Shown: one piece after another, positions 1 to 10,543 of the stretch
How the letters are laid out: each line of letters starts with the position of its first letter
Position numbering within the stretch: the stretch's first letter is position 1
NCBI GenBank assembly: GCA_012729785.1
Contig: JAAYCL010000001.1
Location: forward strand, 62,001 to 126,000
DNA length: 64,000 nt
Direction of reading: 5' to 3'
Source: Chlamydiota bacterium
GTDB taxonomy: Bacteria; Auribacterota; Tritonobacteria; UBA1439
Notes under the pieces: model-generated
The model's input: only the letters and a program-made list of their open reading frames with translations
Told to the model about the DNA's origin: nothing
Databases searched by the model: none
Position numbers and translations under genes: made by a program

Positions 1-3000
1 GGCTGCAGCGTGGCGATCGGCGGGACGCTCTGGTCGTCGCTCTCCGTGTTGGACGACGGCGGGCGCATCGTGGTGCACTATTCCCCCGGCACTCTCGCCC
101 CAGGGAGATGGCCGGTTCGTGTCACGAACCCCGACGGGCAGACCTCCAACGAAAACGTGACGCTCGCCGTGAACGGCCCGCCGGCGCCCGCCGATATCCA
201 GATAGACCCCGACCGCGGCCCGAACAACAAGGTCGTGGACGTGATCATCACGGGGCTCAACTTCGTCGCGACCCCCTCGGTGCGGATAGGGACCACCTTC
301 TGCCTCAACGTGGCCCTGATCGACGCCGGGCGCCTGGAGGCCCAGGTCCCGACCGGCATCACGCCCGGCACGTACGATGTCGTAGTCACAAACCCCGACG
401 GCGGCACCGGAACCCTCCCGAACGGCTACACGGTCGAAGAGCCGCCCCTCGCCGTGCACGGCGTGAGCCCGCCGATGGGGAAGGACGACGCGGAGACGGA
501 CATCATCGTGGTCGGTGAGAACTTCAAGACGGACCCGAACATCCCCACGGTGAAAATCGGCGACGCGCCGGGGACGGAGTGCACGAACGTGCGTGTGGTC
601 AGTTCGACCTGCATCCTTGCGACGGTGCCGGCGATGATGCCGGGGCTCTACAACCTTATCGTGGACAACGCGGACGGCGAGCAGGCGACGCTCGAGAACG
701 GCTACACGGTGGTGGGGGTGCCGACGCTCTCCTCCGGCGGCCCGACGAGCGGGGCTGCGAACAAGACCACCCCCCTCACGGTACACGGCGCCAACTTCGT
801 CTACATCCCGAAGGTGGAGATACTGACCGACCCGCCGACGCGCTGCACGGACGTGAGGTTCGTCTCGTCGGCGCAGCTTGAGGCGAACGTGCCGTCGGGG
901 ATCGAGCCGGGGACGTACGGCATCCGGGTGACCAACCCGCTCGAAAAAGCGGGCGAGCTTCCGGCGGCATACGAGGTGACCGCGCCCCCCGTGAACGAGC
1001 CGACGGTGACGGGCGTGAACCCGGCGCGGGGCAGCAACGGCGCGGCGACGGAGGTCACGATCACGGGCTCGGGTTTCACAGACGTGATGGGTACCGTGAC
1101 GCTGGACACGGTGCCTCCCACGGTCTGCACGCCTCTGACGTGGACGGACACGCAGATCACGGCGACGGTCCCGGCGGGCCTGCGCGTGGGGAGCTATGAC
1201 GTGGCGGTGACCAACGCGACGGGCACGGGGGCGCTGACGCACGGCTTCACGGCGGGCGGATCCGGAACGCTGCCGGCGGGGCAGACGACGCTGGCGGGGA
1301 CGGTGCTGCTGACGGGTGACCTCGTGGTGCCCGCGGGTTCGACGCTGACGGTGGAGCCGGGGTCGATGCTGAGGTTCGAGGCCCTCTCCGACGACACGAG
1401 CGGGAACTGGGACGGTTCCCGCGGGGAGATCAAGGTCTCCGGCCGGCTGGAGATCCTCGGCGAAGAGACGGCGCGCGCGGCCCTGACATCCAACGGCGGG
1501 GCGGCGTCGGACTGGCTCGGCGTGATCCTCTCCGACACGACGGCGTCGGTGTGGATCGAGCACGCCGACTTCACGAACGCGGTGTACGGCCTCGCGTTCG
1601 AGTCGAACCTCGCGGTGCCGGCGGCGGACGATCCGCGCCCGTGGGTGCACGATATCTACGTGGCGAACTGCGCCACGGGCGTCGCCCTCAATAGCTCGAA
1701 GGCGTTCACCTGCCCGGCGATCGACGGCTGCACGATCGACACGGTGGAGACCGGGATCACGGCCCGGAGCACGGCGGCGCCGATCTTCACGACGGTGCTG
1801 TTCAGGAACGTGGCCGGGACGGGGCTGGAGGGGAGGGAGAACGCGATCGTGACGCTCGAGGGCTCCTCGATCGTGGACGCCCCGAAGGCAATCTCCTGCC
1901 CGGCGAAGGGGACGGGGGAGCAGGCGAACGCCTCGACGGTGAACCTCGTCTTCTCGGTGCTGGGGAACGGAGCGGTCGAGCTCTCGGACTCCTCCCGGCT
2001 GACGGCGAGGATGGTGACGCACCTCCTCTTCCCGGACACGGAGCTGGCGGCGGGGCTGCGCGGCGAGAAGGCGGCGGTGGCGCGGTTCGACTACTCCAAC
2101 GTCGTGCAGGGCGACCCGATGGGTGTGGGGATCGACTGGGGGAGCGCGGGCGACTGCGCCCTCTCCTACTCGGTGATCCACGACTGGGGCGTGGGGGTGA
2201 AGCGGGAGGGCGACTGCGGCGCGGTCGACCTCGGCGGCGACGTCTCGCCCGGCTGGAACGAGTTCCTCGGCGTGATGAATCCCGAGTTCAACGTCTGGAA
2301 CGATTGCGCGGACGAGATGACAGCGCAGAATAACTGGTGGCTCACGACGGACGAAACGGTCATCGGGAACCATCTCTACGACGGTCTCGACGACCCCGAG
2401 CTCGGCCTCATCGACTACGCGGGCTTCCTCGCCGCCCCGCGCACCTACTCGGTGTCGGGCACCATCCTGGACTCCTCGGAAACGGGTGTGGACCGGGTGC
2501 AGGTGGTGGCCGAGTACGCGACGCCGCACACGGACAACGACCGGATGGCGATGACGGACGAGAACGGCCGCTACACGATCTTCGGCCTCCTCCCCGGCGA
2601 CTACACCGTGCGCTTCGAGAAACAGGGATACCGATTCGAGCCGGACTCGTTCCCCGTCTCCATCGACCTCACCAACCCCACGGATATCAACGGGCAGGAC
2701 ACGGTGGCCGACGTCGCCCCTCCGGCGGTCTACGGCATCCGGCGGACGGACGGGGTGGCGAAAGCCCCCTACGGGACGCAGTGGGCGTACCGGCCGATGG
2801 CGACGGAGGTGACGATCACGGGCCTCAACTTCCGCCCCGGGGCGACCGCGGCGCTCGTCGGGCCGCTCCCGGCGGAGGCGCCGAACAACCTCCCGGTGCT
2901 GACGGTCGGCGCCACGACGATCACCGCGAGCGTCCCCGCGGGCTTCGCCCTCGGCGGGTACGGGGTGCGCGTGACGAATCCGGACACGCAGGCGGCCGAC

Positions 3001-6000
3001 TTCGGCCTCGACGAGGCGAGCCCGGCGTTCACGATCATCGATCCGCCCGCGCCGGTGGTGTCCGCGATCAGCCCCGCCTTGCCGACGAAGGATTACGACG
3101 GCCTCTTCGTCATCACCGGCCTGAACTTCTTCGGCGTGCCGGAGGTGCACTTTGGGGACGTCACGGGGTACTACAATTTGGAATACCCCAACTTCGATCC
3201 CGCGCCGACCTCGACGACGATCTGGATCCGCATCGCCCCGGAGGATCTCCTCTCGCTCTGCGACCAGGGGGAGCAGCCGGTCCAGGTCTTCAACCCGGAC
3301 GGGCAGGGGTCGAACACAGACATCATACTCACGGTGAACGGCCCGCCGCCGCCGACAGTGACGAGCGTGACGCCGGCGTCGGAGGAAAGCAACAAGGTCT
3401 GTACGATCACGATCGACGGGAGCGCCTTCGTGGAGACCCCGTCTGTCTACCTGGTGAATCCCGACACGGGCGTCGCGACCGACTGCCTCAACGAGACGTT
3501 CGTGTCGACCTCCCGGATCACGGCGGACGTGCCGACTGGCCTCGATCCGCGGGCGTACACGGTGCGGGTCTGCAACCCGCCGTGCAGCCCGGGGGCGCCG
3601 ATCCGCTGCGGCGAGCGAACCGGCGGTTTCACCGTGACGCTGCCGCCGCTGAACGTGATCGGCGTGAGCCCCCCGATGGGACTTCCCGGCGCCCCCACGG
3701 AGATCGTCGTGGTGGGGGAGAATCTCCAGCCCTCCGCGACGGTGCAAGTCGGGGCGATGGACTGCCCGGTCGTCCGCGTGGTGAGCACGACCTGCATCGT
3801 GGCGACAGTGCCCGCGGGGATGGAGCCGGGGCTCTACGGTCTCACGGTGGACAACCACGATGAGAACCCGACAGCGACGCTCCCGGATGCCTACACGGTG
3901 CCGGGGATCCCGACGATCACGTCGGTGACGCCCCCCAACGGTTTCCTGAACGCCACGACGCCTGTTACGGTAGAAGGCACGATGTTCGTCTACCCGCCCA
4001 TCGTCCGCCTGGAGCAGATCTTCGACGAGGAGACCTCGACGGGGGCGGATTCGAACACGATGACGGACACGGCCGCCGCATGGGAGGTGGATCAGCTCCG
4101 GAACGGTATCGTGCGGATCGTGCTGGGGCCGGGCGTGGGGCAGGAGCGGCGCATCGTCTCGAACACGGAGACCACGCTCACCGTCGCCCGCGACTGGGAT
4201 ATCCCCCCCGCGGCCTCCGGCTACCAGCTCGTCCTCGACGGCGCGTGGCATCGCTGCGTCCAGGCGGCGCAGGACCCGGACTCGCCCTCGACCAAGGTCC
4301 TGGCGAAGGTTCCGTCGGGTCTCCCGGCGGGGGCATACTTCCTGTCCGTGGTCAACCCGCTGAGCCAGAGCGGCGTCAGCACGCTCGCCGCGTTCACGGT
4401 GAATGCGGCGCCGGTGGGGGCGCCGGTGGCGGCGTCCGTGACCCCGCCCGACGGGACGAACGACAAGGAGACGTCGATCACGATCGAGGGGTCTAACTTC
4501 ACCGGCGCGACGGGTGTGACGGTGGGCGGGACGGCCTGCACGAGCGTGACGGTGGTGAGCGACACGCAGATCACGGCGACTGTGCCGGCGGGCTTGAGGG
4601 TGGGGAGTTATGACGTGGCGGTGACCAACGCGACGGGCACGGGGGCGCTCACGCACGGCTTCACGGCGGGCGGATCCGGGGGACTCGACCCCGCCGCCGA
4701 CACGACGATCGCGGGAGGGGTGCTGCTCACCGGCGACATCGTGGTGCCCGCCGGCAGGACGCTGACGCTGGAACCGGGGACGGTCGTCACGGTTGCGCTC
4801 GGCGACTCCACCGGGACCGGCTGGGACACGGAGAGGACCGAGATACTGGTCTACGGCCGCCTGAATGTCCCCGGCGACGCGGAGGCCGACACGGTTCTCC
4901 TCGCCTCCGCGGACAACAACGCGTCGGATTGGCTCGGCGTCGTCTTCGCCGATTCGACCGCCTCGGCGTGGGTGCGGCACGCGGAGATCTCCGGCGCGGT
5001 CTACGGCCTCGACTTCAAGTCGAGCGTGAAGCTTCCGACCGCGGCGAACCCGCGGCCGTGGATTCAGCGCCTCCTCGCCCAAAAATGCGCCACCGGCGTC
5101 GCGCTGGGCAGTTCGATCGGCTTCAGCGCGCCCGCCCTCGACGCCTGCGAGGTGCGTGACTGCGCGACGGGGATCGCCGCGGGCGGGACCGCCGCGCCCA
5201 TCTTCACCGCGCTCCTTCTCACCGGGGCCGATGCGTCGACCGCCGCGGGCAACTCGATCGTCACCGTCAAGGACTCGGCGTTTGTCTCCGCGGGAACGAT
5301 CGCGCTCGCGGACGCCGCCTCGCTCAACCTGATCGGTTCGACCGTCGATGCCGCGGGGGGGGTCGTCTGCACGGGCTCCTCCGCCGCCGCGGCGCTGTTC
5401 AGCGCGCTCCTCGACGCGCCGGTCGCCCTGAAGGATTCCTCCTCGCTCGCCGCCCGCACGACGACGTTCCTCGGCAAGGGGATCGGCGCCGAGGGGGACT
5501 CGAGACTCTCGGCCGCGCATTCCGCCGTCGTCCGGGGGAACTACGAGGGGACCGGGGTCTCCTGGGGCAGCACCGGGCCGTGCGCCTTCAGCACCACCGT
5601 CTTCGGAGGGTGGAACATCGGCCTCGACCGGGCGGGCGGGTGCGGCCCGGTGCAGCTGGGGATCAGCCTGGAGAGCGGGGGGAACGAGTTCCTCGGCGCG
5701 CAGAACCCCGGGGCGGAGTACAACGTGGCGAACAACTGCCCCCTGGGCATCTCCGCCCAATACAACTGGTGGCTCGTGGCCGACGACGGGTCGGTGATCG
5801 GCGACTATATCTGGGACGCGGCTGACGCGGACGGGCTGGGCCTCGTCGACTACTCGAACCAGCTGACGGAGCCGCGAACCTATATGGCCGCGGGGCGCGT
5901 GACGGACGTCTCGGGCGCCGGCGTGCCGGGGGCCCGCGTGGAGGCGCGGGGAGTTCCCGCCGCCCCGTACGCGGACGGCGACAGGATCACCTTGACCGAC

Positions 6001-6678
6001 GCCAACGGCTACTACGTCATCTACGGACTCGTCCCCGGCGACTACACGATAGAGGCCAAGGCGCCGGGAGCCGCGTTCGACGTATTGTCCGTGACGATCG
6101 CGGACACGTCCCTGGCGGGTCTCGACTTCCCCGGGATCGCCCCCACGCCGACCCCCACCGCGGTGCCGACGTCGACGGCGACGCCGATGGTCACCCCGAC
6201 GCCGACGGTTACCCCGACGCCGACGCGCACGCCCACTCGGACGCCGACGCGCACGCCCACGCGCACGCCCACGCGCACCCCGACCCGGACGCCGATTCCG
6301 CTCACCCTGAACGTCGTCCCCGCGGCCCCCAAGGTGTTCGGCCCGGTCCGGTTCGACGTCACCGTGAGCCCGCTCTCCATCGCCGTCGACGCGTGGGGCG
6401 CGATCTTCATGCCGGGAGGGAAGATCCTGTTCCTGACCGGCCCGCCGCCGTGCGCGCTCAGCACCGCCGCGGCGCCCATCGCGCGGAACGTGATGCTCCC
6501 CGCGGGCGGCTACAAGGGGACGCTCTTCTCGGTCCCCGCCATCCCGCTCGGGTACGAGGGGACGTACAAGGTGGTCGTGGGCCTGGCGCGCGCCGGCTCC
6601 CCCGTGAACCCGGTGAGCCCGTACGGTCTCTACGACGGCTTCTGGGCCCAGAAGATCGTGACGGTGACACTCCCGTAG
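1..6678 (+). CDS. Giant IPT/TIG - beta-helix - CarboxypepD-like repeat protein (5' end outside window)
   Basis: The frame is open to base 1, so the N terminus and any signal peptide lie outside; residues are counted here from the GTG at base 10. It is a tandem duplication of one module order: several IPT/TIG Ig-like repeats (1-415), a right-handed beta-helix-like segment (about 420-805), a carboxypeptidase-regulatory/Cna-B-like domain (about 810-900), then again IPT repeats (900-1555), beta-helix (1557-1953) and Cna-B-like domain (1958-2040). A Thr/Pro linker of PTRT units (2046-2097) leads to a C-terminal beta-rich domain. Such architectures are typical of secreted or surface adhesins or carbohydrate-binding proteins; the role here is inferred. 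No sortase or PEP-CTERM tail is visible at the C terminus. One IPT unit carries an inserted module (1338-1416). Confidence 0.8.
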   Translation, partial: GCSVAIGGTLWSSLSVLDDGGRIVVHYSPGTLAPGRWPVRVTNPDGQTSNENVTLAVNGPPAPADIQIDPDRGPNNKVVDVIITGLNFVATPSVRIGTTFCLNVALIDAGRLEAQVPTGITPGTYDVVVTNPDGGTGTLPNGYTVEEPPLAVHGVSPPMGKDDAETDIIVVGENFKTDPNIPTVKIGDAPGTECTNVRVVSSTCILATVPAMMPGLYNLIVDNADGEQATLENGYTVVGVPTLSSGGPTSGAANKTTPLTVHGANFVYIPKVEILTDPPTRCTDVRFVSSAQLEANVPSGIEPGTYGIRVTNPLEKAGELPAAYEVTAPPVNEPTVTGVNPARGSNGAATEVTITGSGFTDVMGTVTLDTVPPTVCTPLTWTDTQITATVPAGLRVGSYDVAVTNATGTGALTHGFTAGGSGTLPAGQTTLAGTVLLTGDLVVPAGSTLTVEPGSMLRFEALSDDTSGNWDGSRGEIKVSGRLEILGEETARAALTSNGGAASDWLGVILSDTTASVWIEHADFTNAVYGLAFESNLAVPAADDPRPWVHDIYVANCATGVALNSSKAFTCPAIDGCTIDTVETGITARSTAAPIFTTVLFRNVAGTGLEGRENAIVTLEGSSIVDAPKAISCPAKGTGEQANASTVNLVFSVLGNGAVELSDSSRLTARMVTHLLFPDTELAAGLRGEKAAVARFDYSNVVQGDPMGVGIDWGSAGDCALSYSVIHDWGVGVKREGDCGAVDLGGDVSPGWNEFLGVMNPEFNVWNDCADEMTAQNNWWLTTDETVIGNHLYDGLDDPELGLIDYAGFLAAPRTYSVSGTILDSSETGVDRVQVVAEYATPHTDNDRMAMTDENGRYTIFGLLPGDYTVRFEKQGYRFEPDSFPVSIDLTNPTDINGQDTVADVAPPAVYGIRRTDGVAKAPYGTQWAYRPMATEVTITGLNFRPGATAALVGPLPAEAPNNLPVLTVGATTITASVPAGFALGGYGVRVTNPDTQAADFGLDEASPAFTIIDPPAPVVSAISPALPTKDYDGLFVITGLNFFGVPEVHFGDVTGYYNLEYPNFDPAPTSTTIWIRIAPEDLLSLCDQGEQPVQVFNPDGQGSNTDIILTVNGPPPPTVTSVTPASEESNKVCTITIDGSAFVETPSVYLVNPDTGVATDCLNETFVSTSRITADVPTGLDPRAYTVRVCNPPCSPGAPIRCGERTGGFTVTLPPLNVIGVSPPMGLPGAPTEIVVVGENLQPSATVQVGAMDCPVVRVVSTTCIVATVPAGMEPGLYGLTVDNHDENPTATLPDAYTVPGIPTITSVTPPNGFLNATTPVTVEGTMFVYPPIVRLEQIFDEETSTGADSNTMTDTAAAWEVDQLRNGIVRIVLGPGVGQERRIVSNTETTLTVARDWDIPPAASGYQLVLDGAWHRCVQAAQDPDSPSTKVLAKVPSGLPAGAYFLSVVNPLSQSGVSTLAAFTVNAAPVGAPVAASVTPPDGTNDKETSITIEGSNFTGATGVTVGGTACTSVTVVSDTQITATVPAGLRVGSYDVAVTNATGTGALTHGFTAGGSGGLDPAADTTIAGGVLLTGDIVVPAGRTLTLEPGTVVTVALGDSTGTGWDTERTEILVYGRLNVPGDAEADTVLLASADNNASDWLGVVFADSTASAWVRHAEISGAVYGLDFKSSVKLPTAANPRPWIQRLLAQKCATGVALGSSIGFSAPALDACEVRDCATGIAAGGTAAPIFTALLLTGADASTAAGNSIVTVKDSAFVSAGTIALADAASLNLIGSTVDAAGGVVCTGSSAAAALFSALLDAPVALKDSSSLAARTTTFLGKGIGAEGDSRLSAAHSAVVRGNYEGTGVSWGSTGPCAFSTTVFGGWNIGLDRAGGCGPVQLGISLESGGNEFLGAQNPGAEYNVANNCPLGISAQYNWWLVADDGSVIGDYIWDAADADGLGLVDYSNQLTEPRTYMAAGRVTDVSGAGVPGARVEARGVPAAPYADGDRITLTDANGYYVIYGLVPGDYTIEAKAPGAAFDVLSVTIADTSLAGLDFPGIAPTPTPTAVPTSTATPMVTPTPTVTPTPTRTPTRTPTRTPTRTPTRTPTRTPIPLTLNVVPAAPKVFGPVRFDVTVSPLSIAVDAWGAIFMPGGKILFLTGPPPCALSTAAAPIARNVMLPAGGYKGTLFSVPAIPLGYEGTYKVVVGLARAGSPVNPVSPYGLYDGFWAQKIVTVTLP
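1147..1265 (+). repeat. Intragenic repeat, copy 1
   Basis: This 119-base stretch matches 4561-4679 with about 7 substitutions, all synonymous, so 39-40 residues (from [11 protein letters not shown] to TAGGSG) are identical. It covers the end of the last IPT unit and the junction into the first beta-helix. Confidence 0.85.
4561..4679 (+). repeat. Intragenic repeat, copy 2
   Basis: Second copy of the segment at 1147-1265, at the same IPT/beta-helix junction of the second module. Neighbouring parts of the two modules are far more diverged, which points to recent conversion or duplication of this patch. Confidence 0.85.
6139..6300 (+). repeat. Low-complexity Thr-Pro linker repeat
   Basis: Tandem ACGCCGACC / ACGCGCACCCCC-type units encode TPTP followed by repeated PTRT. 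It stays in frame and separates the second Cna-B-like domain from the C-terminal domain, so it is a flexible linker rather than a non-coding satellite. Confidence 0.9.
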
Positions 6679-6686
6679 ACGTTGTA

Positions 6687-6705
6687 TGCAACCCCTACGG
6701 TTGCA
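6687..6705 (+). terminator. Small hairpin after the giant repeat gene
   Basis: TGCAACC and GGTTGCA pair around a 5-base loop 9 bases after the stop codon. There is no T run, so classic intrinsic termination is uncertain. Confidence 0.3.
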
Positions 6706-6815
6706 GGGAGTAGCGACGTTATTCGTCCCCGCCGCGTCTTCGTTTCCGCCGCCATTCCTCCAGGCGCGTCCTTCTCCGCCTCCCCGCGACGGCGTCGCGT
6801 GAAGCGCGGGGCCTG

Positions 6816-6824
6816 TGCTATAAT
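6816..6824 (+). promoter_or_regulatory. Extended -10 promoter (TGC-TATAAT) for the GT28 gene
   Basis: A perfect TATAAT with TG one base upstream lies 22 bases before the ATG at 6847, in an otherwise GC-rich gap. No good -35 is visible, which suits an extended -10 promoter. Confidence 0.6.
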
Positions 6825-6846
6825 CGGCCCGTTCCCGCTGACGCCC

Positions 6847-8031
6847 ATGAAGAAGATCCTCGTCCTCTACGGGTTCGAGCACTCGGGGCACCACGCCGCG
6901 GCGCTTGCCCTCCGCGACGCCTTCCTCGACTGCGACCCGGCGCTCTCCGTCGATCTCTTGAACCTCTTCGCCTACGCGAGCAGGATCATCGAGAAGATCG
7001 CCACGGGGATCTTCTTCCGCATCGTCAAGAGCACCCCCTCGGTGTGGGACGGGATCTACACGAACCCCAGGAGCGACCCGCGCTTCGACAGGTTCAGGAG
7101 CGTGGTGCGGCGGCTGGCGTCGCGCGGCGTCGAGGACGCGTTGCGGGAGTACCAACCCGACGCGGTGGTCTGCACGCAGTCGTTCCCCTGCGGGATGGTC
7201 CACGACTTCAAGGAGCGGCGCAACGCGGCCGTCCCCCTCTACGGCGTCCTGACGGACTTCTCCGTCCCCCCGTACTGGGTCTACCGTCGGGTGAACCGGT
7301 ACTTCGTCGCGTCCGCGGAGGCGAAGGAGGCGCTCGCGCGTCAGGGGATCGACGAGGATCTGATCGAAGCGGCGGGCATCCCGATACACCCGCGCTTCGC
7401 CCGGCCGCGCGACCGCCTCGAGGCCCGCGCGGCGTTCGGCCTCGACGCCTCCGCGCCGGTCGTCCTCGTCGCGGGCGGATGGAGCGGCTGGGGCGCGCTC
7501 GAGCGTCTCGCGGCTGAGACGGCGAGGAGGGGAGGGGGCTGCAGGGTCGTGGTCGTGGCGGGGAACAACAGGGAGCTTTACGGGCGCCTCAGCGGCCGCG
7601 GCGAACTGAAACGGCTCGGCGTGACCGTCCTTCCGCACGTCGAGCGGATGGACCTGCTGATGGCCGCCGCGGACCTGCTCGTCGGGAAGGCGGGCGGGAT
7701 GAGCGCATCGGAGGCGCTCGCCTCCGGTTTGCCGATGGTCCTGGTGGACTCCCTCCCCGGGCAGGAGCGCCACAACGCGCGGTATCTGTGCCGCGGCGGC
7801 GCCGCCGTCGAGGCGCGCGGGGTCGCGGAGGCCGCGGAGGCAGCCGCCGCGCTCTCCCGCGACGCAACGCGCCTGCGCCTGATGGGGGAGCGGGCGAGGA
7901 AGATGGCCAGGCCGGACGCGGCGCGCGTGGTGGCGAGGGGGGTGCGGGAGGGGGCGGCGCGGATGGAGGCGCGCCCGACGGGGGAGGCACGGCGGGCGAT
8001 CGCGAGGGATCCCGCGCGCGCCTTCGCGTGA
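6847..8031 (+). CDS. GT28-family glycosyltransferase, MGDG-synthase / diacylglycerol glucosyltransferase-like
   Basis: 394 residues. The start MKKILVLYG followed by HSGHHAAA matches the N terminus of monogalactosyldiacylglycerol synthase and processive diacylglycerol glucosyltransferases (UgtP type), which transfer a sugar from a nucleotide sugar to diacylglycerol at the inner membrane face. The C-terminal donor-binding half shows the family pattern LVGKAGGMSASEALASGLP and DSLPGQERHN (about residues 278-312). An earlier in-frame start exists at 6682, but the promoter at 6816 and the family N terminus favour 6847. It is followed by an acyltransferase and a GT2 enzyme, which supports a role in glycolipid or envelope assembly. 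Exact sugar and acceptor cannot be read from sequence. Confidence 0.85.
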   Translation: MKKILVLYGFEHSGHHAAALALRDAFLDCDPALSVDLLNLFAYASRIIEKIATGIFFRIVKSTPSVWDGIYTNPRSDPRFDRFRSVVRRLASRGVEDALREYQPDAVVCTQSFPCGMVHDFKERRNAAVPLYGVLTDFSVPPYWVYRRVNRYFVASAEAKEALARQGIDEDLIEAAGIPIHPRFARPRDRLEARAAFGLDASAPVVLVAGGWSGWGALERLAAETARRGGGCRVVVVAGNNRELYGRLSGRGELKRLGVTVLPHVERMDLLMAAADLLVGKAGGMSASEALASGLPMVLVDSLPGQERHNARYLCRGGAAVEARGVAEAAEAAAALSRDATRLRLMGERARKMARPDAARVVARGVREGAARMEARPTGEARRAIARDPARAFA

Positions 8032-8117
8032 ACCCCTCCCGCGAACCGGAACGCCTCGACGCGCCGGCGAAGGATGCGGCAGGCGACAGGCGCGTGCCGC
8101 ATCGACGGAGGGGCCGC

Positions 8118-8996
8118 ATGCTCCTGTATCTGGGGTATCTGATCGCCTGGTGGGGGATACGGATCTTCCCGCGCCCGTGCTGCGTCTGGTTCAGCAAGCG
8201 GGTCGCGGACCTCTGCTTCATCTTCGACACGGCCGCCCGCAGGGCGGTGATCGCCAACCTGTCGCACGTGCTCGCCCGCACGGGGCGCGAGACGCGGTCT
8301 CGGCGCGGCAGGGCCGGCATCAACCGGCTCGCGCGGGAGACGTTCGAGAACTTCGCCGTCCATATCATGGATTTCCTGCGCGTCTACAGGGTCCGGGACG
8401 ACATCGAGTCGGGCCTCCTCCGCGTGGAGCATTTCGACCGGTTCACGAAGGAGTTCTCCCGGGGGAAGGGGCTCATCTCGGTCACGGCGCACATCGGGAA
8501 CTGGGAGATGGGGGCCGCGGCGGCCGCGTGCCTCGGGATGCCGCTCAGCGCGGTGGCGATGAAGCTTCCCGACCCGCGGCTCGACCGCTTCTTCACCGAG
8601 CTGCGGCAGTCCGGGCACATCCGCCCGTTTCCCGCGGGGCAAGCGGCGCGCGGCTGCTTCAGGGTTCTGGCGAAGGGGGAGATGCTCGCCTTCGTGGCGG
8701 ACAGGTCGCTCGACGGGAACGGCATCCGGGTGAAGCTGTTCGGCAGGGAGGTCACCATCCCGCGCGGGCCCGCGGAGATGGCCTCGCGCACCGGGGCGCC
8801 GATCGTGCCGGCGTACTGCCTGCAGGAGGCGGGGGGGCATTTCCGCCTGGTGATCGAGGAGCCGATCGAGGTGGACGAGGCGCTCCCGGCGCCGGAGAAG
8901 GTGGCGGCGATCGCCCAGGCGATGGCTCGCGGCTTCGAGGAGTATATCTCGCGCTACCCCGCGCAATGGTTCGCCTTCTACAAGGTGTGGGGCTGA
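8118..8996 (+). CDS. Lysophospholipid / lipid A-type acyltransferase (HtrB/LpxL superfamily)
   Basis: 292 residues, close to the LpxL family length. An N-terminal hydrophobic segment (LLYLGYLIAWWGIRIF) would anchor it in the inner membrane. The catalytic H-x4-E motif is H125-IGNW-E130, followed by the substrate-binding region and the family signature RGPAEMASRTGAPIVPAY. The start at 8118 is preceded by CGGAGGGG as ribosome binding site. These enzymes transfer acyl chains from acyl-ACP to lipid A precursors or related glycolipids. Placed directly after a glycolipid-type glycosyltransferase, it may acylate that lipid or a lipid A equivalent; which one is inference. Confidence 0.85.
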   Translation: MLLYLGYLIAWWGIRIFPRPCCVWFSKRVADLCFIFDTAARRAVIANLSHVLARTGRETRSRRGRAGINRLARETFENFAVHIMDFLRVYRVRDDIESGLLRVEHFDRFTKEFSRGKGLISVTAHIGNWEMGAAAAACLGMPLSAVAMKLPDPRLDRFFTELRQSGHIRPFPAGQAARGCFRVLAKGEMLAFVADRSLDGNGIRVKLFGREVTIPRGPAEMASRTGAPIVPAYCLQEAGGHFRLVIEEPIEVDEALPAPEKVAAIAQAMARGFEEYISRYPAQWFAFYKVWG

Positions 8997-9063
8997 ACGC
9001 CGTTTCTCGCGGACCGTCTCCGGTTTTCCGGAATCGGGCGCGGCGGCGGACGGGAACGAAGAT

Positions 9064-9732
9064 ATGCGCGTCTGCGCGGTGATACCCGCCTTCAACGAGG
9101 CGGCGCGGGTCGGGGATGTCGTGCGGGAGGCGCGGGGGCGCCTCCCGGGGGTCGTCGTCGTGGACGACGGCTCGGCGGACGGGACCGCCGACGCCGCGCG
9201 GCGGGCGGGCGCCGAGGTGCTGCGCCATCCGGCGAACCGGGGCAAGGGGGCCGCGTTGAAGACCGGGATGGGACGCGCGTTCGACGACGGGTACGACGCG
9301 GTCGTCGTCCTCGACGCGGACGGGCAGCACGCCCCCGGGGAGATCCCCCTCTTCCTGGAGGCGGCGGAGCGGACCGGGGCCGATATCGTGGTGGGGAACA
9401 GGATGGAGAACGCAACGGGGATGCCGCTCGTCCGCTACTTGACGAACCGGTTCACCTCCGCCGTCGTCTCGAAGCTGGCGGGGCAGCGGATCCCCGACAG
9501 CCAGTGCGGCTTCCGGCTGATCAACGAACGGGCGTTCAGGCGGATGGGGTTCGCCACGTCGCGTTTCGACACCGAGTCGGAGATGCTGATCGAGGCGGGG
9601 CGCGCCGGGTGCCGCATCGTGTCGGTGCCGGTGCGCACGATCTACGGGGCCGAAAAGAGCAAGATCAATCCGTTCGTCGACACGGCGAGGTTCTTCCGCC
9701 TGGTGGCGCGCCACCTGCGAAGGCCCCGGTGA
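9064..9732 (+). CDS. GT2-family glycosyltransferase, dolichol/polyprenyl-phosphate mannosyltransferase-like
   Basis: 222 residues forming a single GT-A domain. The nucleotide-sugar site is VIPAFNEAARV near the N terminus, then VVDDGSADGT and the metal-binding LDADGQH. No membrane anchor is present, as in short DPM1-like enzymes. Family members transfer mannose or glucose from GDP/UDP-sugar to polyprenyl phosphate on the cytoplasmic face, giving donors for extracytoplasmic glycosylation. It closes the three-gene cassette that begins at 6847. The product could equally decorate a glycolipid; substrate is not readable. Confidence 0.85.
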   Translation: MRVCAVIPAFNEAARVGDVVREARGRLPGVVVVDDGSADGTADAARRAGAEVLRHPANRGKGAALKTGMGRAFDDGYDAVVVLDADGQHAPGEIPLFLEAAERTGADIVVGNRMENATGMPLVRYLTNRFTSAVVSKLAGQRIPDSQCGFRLINERAFRRMGFATSRFDTESEMLIEAGRAGCRIVSVPVRTIYGAEKSKINPFVDTARFFRLVARHLRRPR

Positions 9733-9791
9733 AGCCCCTTTTCCCGGGGCACACGCGATTATGTCCCGGGGATGAGAATCATTACAACCTT

Positions 9792-9829
9792 AAGGCACAC
9801 TTAAGTGTGCCCTGGGGCTGTGGATAACT
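9792..9829. repeat. 38-base palindromic repeat, copy A
   Basis: Read on the minus strand it starts AGTTATCCACAGCCCCAGGG and ends in the perfect 18-base palindrome GGCACACTTAAGTGTGCC (9794-9811). A second copy at 20632-20669 agrees at 35 of 38 positions. It lies in the gap after the GT2 gene and touches the first possible start codon of the next gene. Confidence 0.8.
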
Positions 9830-10495
9830 ATGGTGCAAACGGGTATGGACGAAACGGGCTTTGCACGCGAGCGCGAGCTGATGGTCGCACAGCAGCTCGC
9901 GCGCAGGGGGATTCGAGACCCGAGGGTGCTGGAGGCGTTCCGCCTCGTCCCGCGGCACCTGTTCGTCGGGGCCTCGCGCCGAAACGGGGCCTACGCGGAC
10001 CATCCCCTGCCCATCGGCGAGGGGCAGACCATCTCCCAGCCGTACATGGTCGCCCTGATGACGCAGTGCCTCGCGCTCGAGGGAAGCGAGCGCGTGCTGG
10101 AGATCGGGACCGGCTGCGGCTACCAGGCGGCGATACTCGCCCGCCTCGCGGCGGAGGTCGTCACGGTCGAGCGCATCGCGCCGCTCTCGGAAAAAGCCGA
10201 GGCGTTGCTGGGGAGGTTGGGGTATACTAACGTCCGTTTCGTCGTCGGGGACGGCACGCGGGGCTTCCCCCCGTCCGCTCCGTACGGCGGCATCGTCGTG
10301 ACGGCGGGCTCCCCGAAGATCCCCGAGCCGCTGACCGAGCAGCTCGCGGAAGGGGGGCGTCTGGTCATCCCGGTGGGGGGCCGCTGGGCGCAGGAGCTCC
10401 TCGTGGTGCGCAGGGAGGGCGCGGCGCTGGCGGAGCAGCGGGTCTGCGGTTGCGTGTTCGTGCCGCTGGTGGGCGAGCACGGATGGAACGGATAG
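9830..10495 (+). CDS. pcm: Protein-L-isoaspartate O-methyltransferase
   Basis: 221 residues from ATG 9830; an alternative ATG at 9845 (MDETGFARER) is equally likely, since neither has a clear ribosome binding site. The enzyme uses S-adenosylmethionine to methylate L-isoaspartyl residues in damaged proteins so that they can revert to aspartate. The family core is intact: RHLFV, then GEGQTISQPYMVALM, SAM motif I EIGTGCGYQ, and the late GGRLVIPVGG segment. The 5' boundary is formed by a dispersed palindromic repeat (9792-9829), which may have replaced the original leader. A membrane protein gene follows 48 bases downstream. Confidence 0.93.
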   Translation: MVQTGMDETGFARERELMVAQQLARRGIRDPRVLEAFRLVPRHLFVGASRRNGAYADHPLPIGEGQTISQPYMVALMTQCLALEGSERVLEIGTGCGYQAAILARLAAEVVTVERIAPLSEKAEALLGRLGYTNVRFVVGDGTRGFPPSAPYGGIVVTAGSPKIPEPLTEQLAEGGRLVIPVGGRWAQELLVVRREGAALAEQRVCGCVFVPLVGEHGWNG

Positions 10496-10543
10496 CCGGC
10501 GCCTTGTCGGGAGCCGGGGACGGGAATAGGAGAGGAGGGCACG

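Noticed and set aside
6139-6300. Possible CRISPR or satellite array
   Set aside because: Repeats are short, without spacers, and remain in frame as a Thr-Pro linker.
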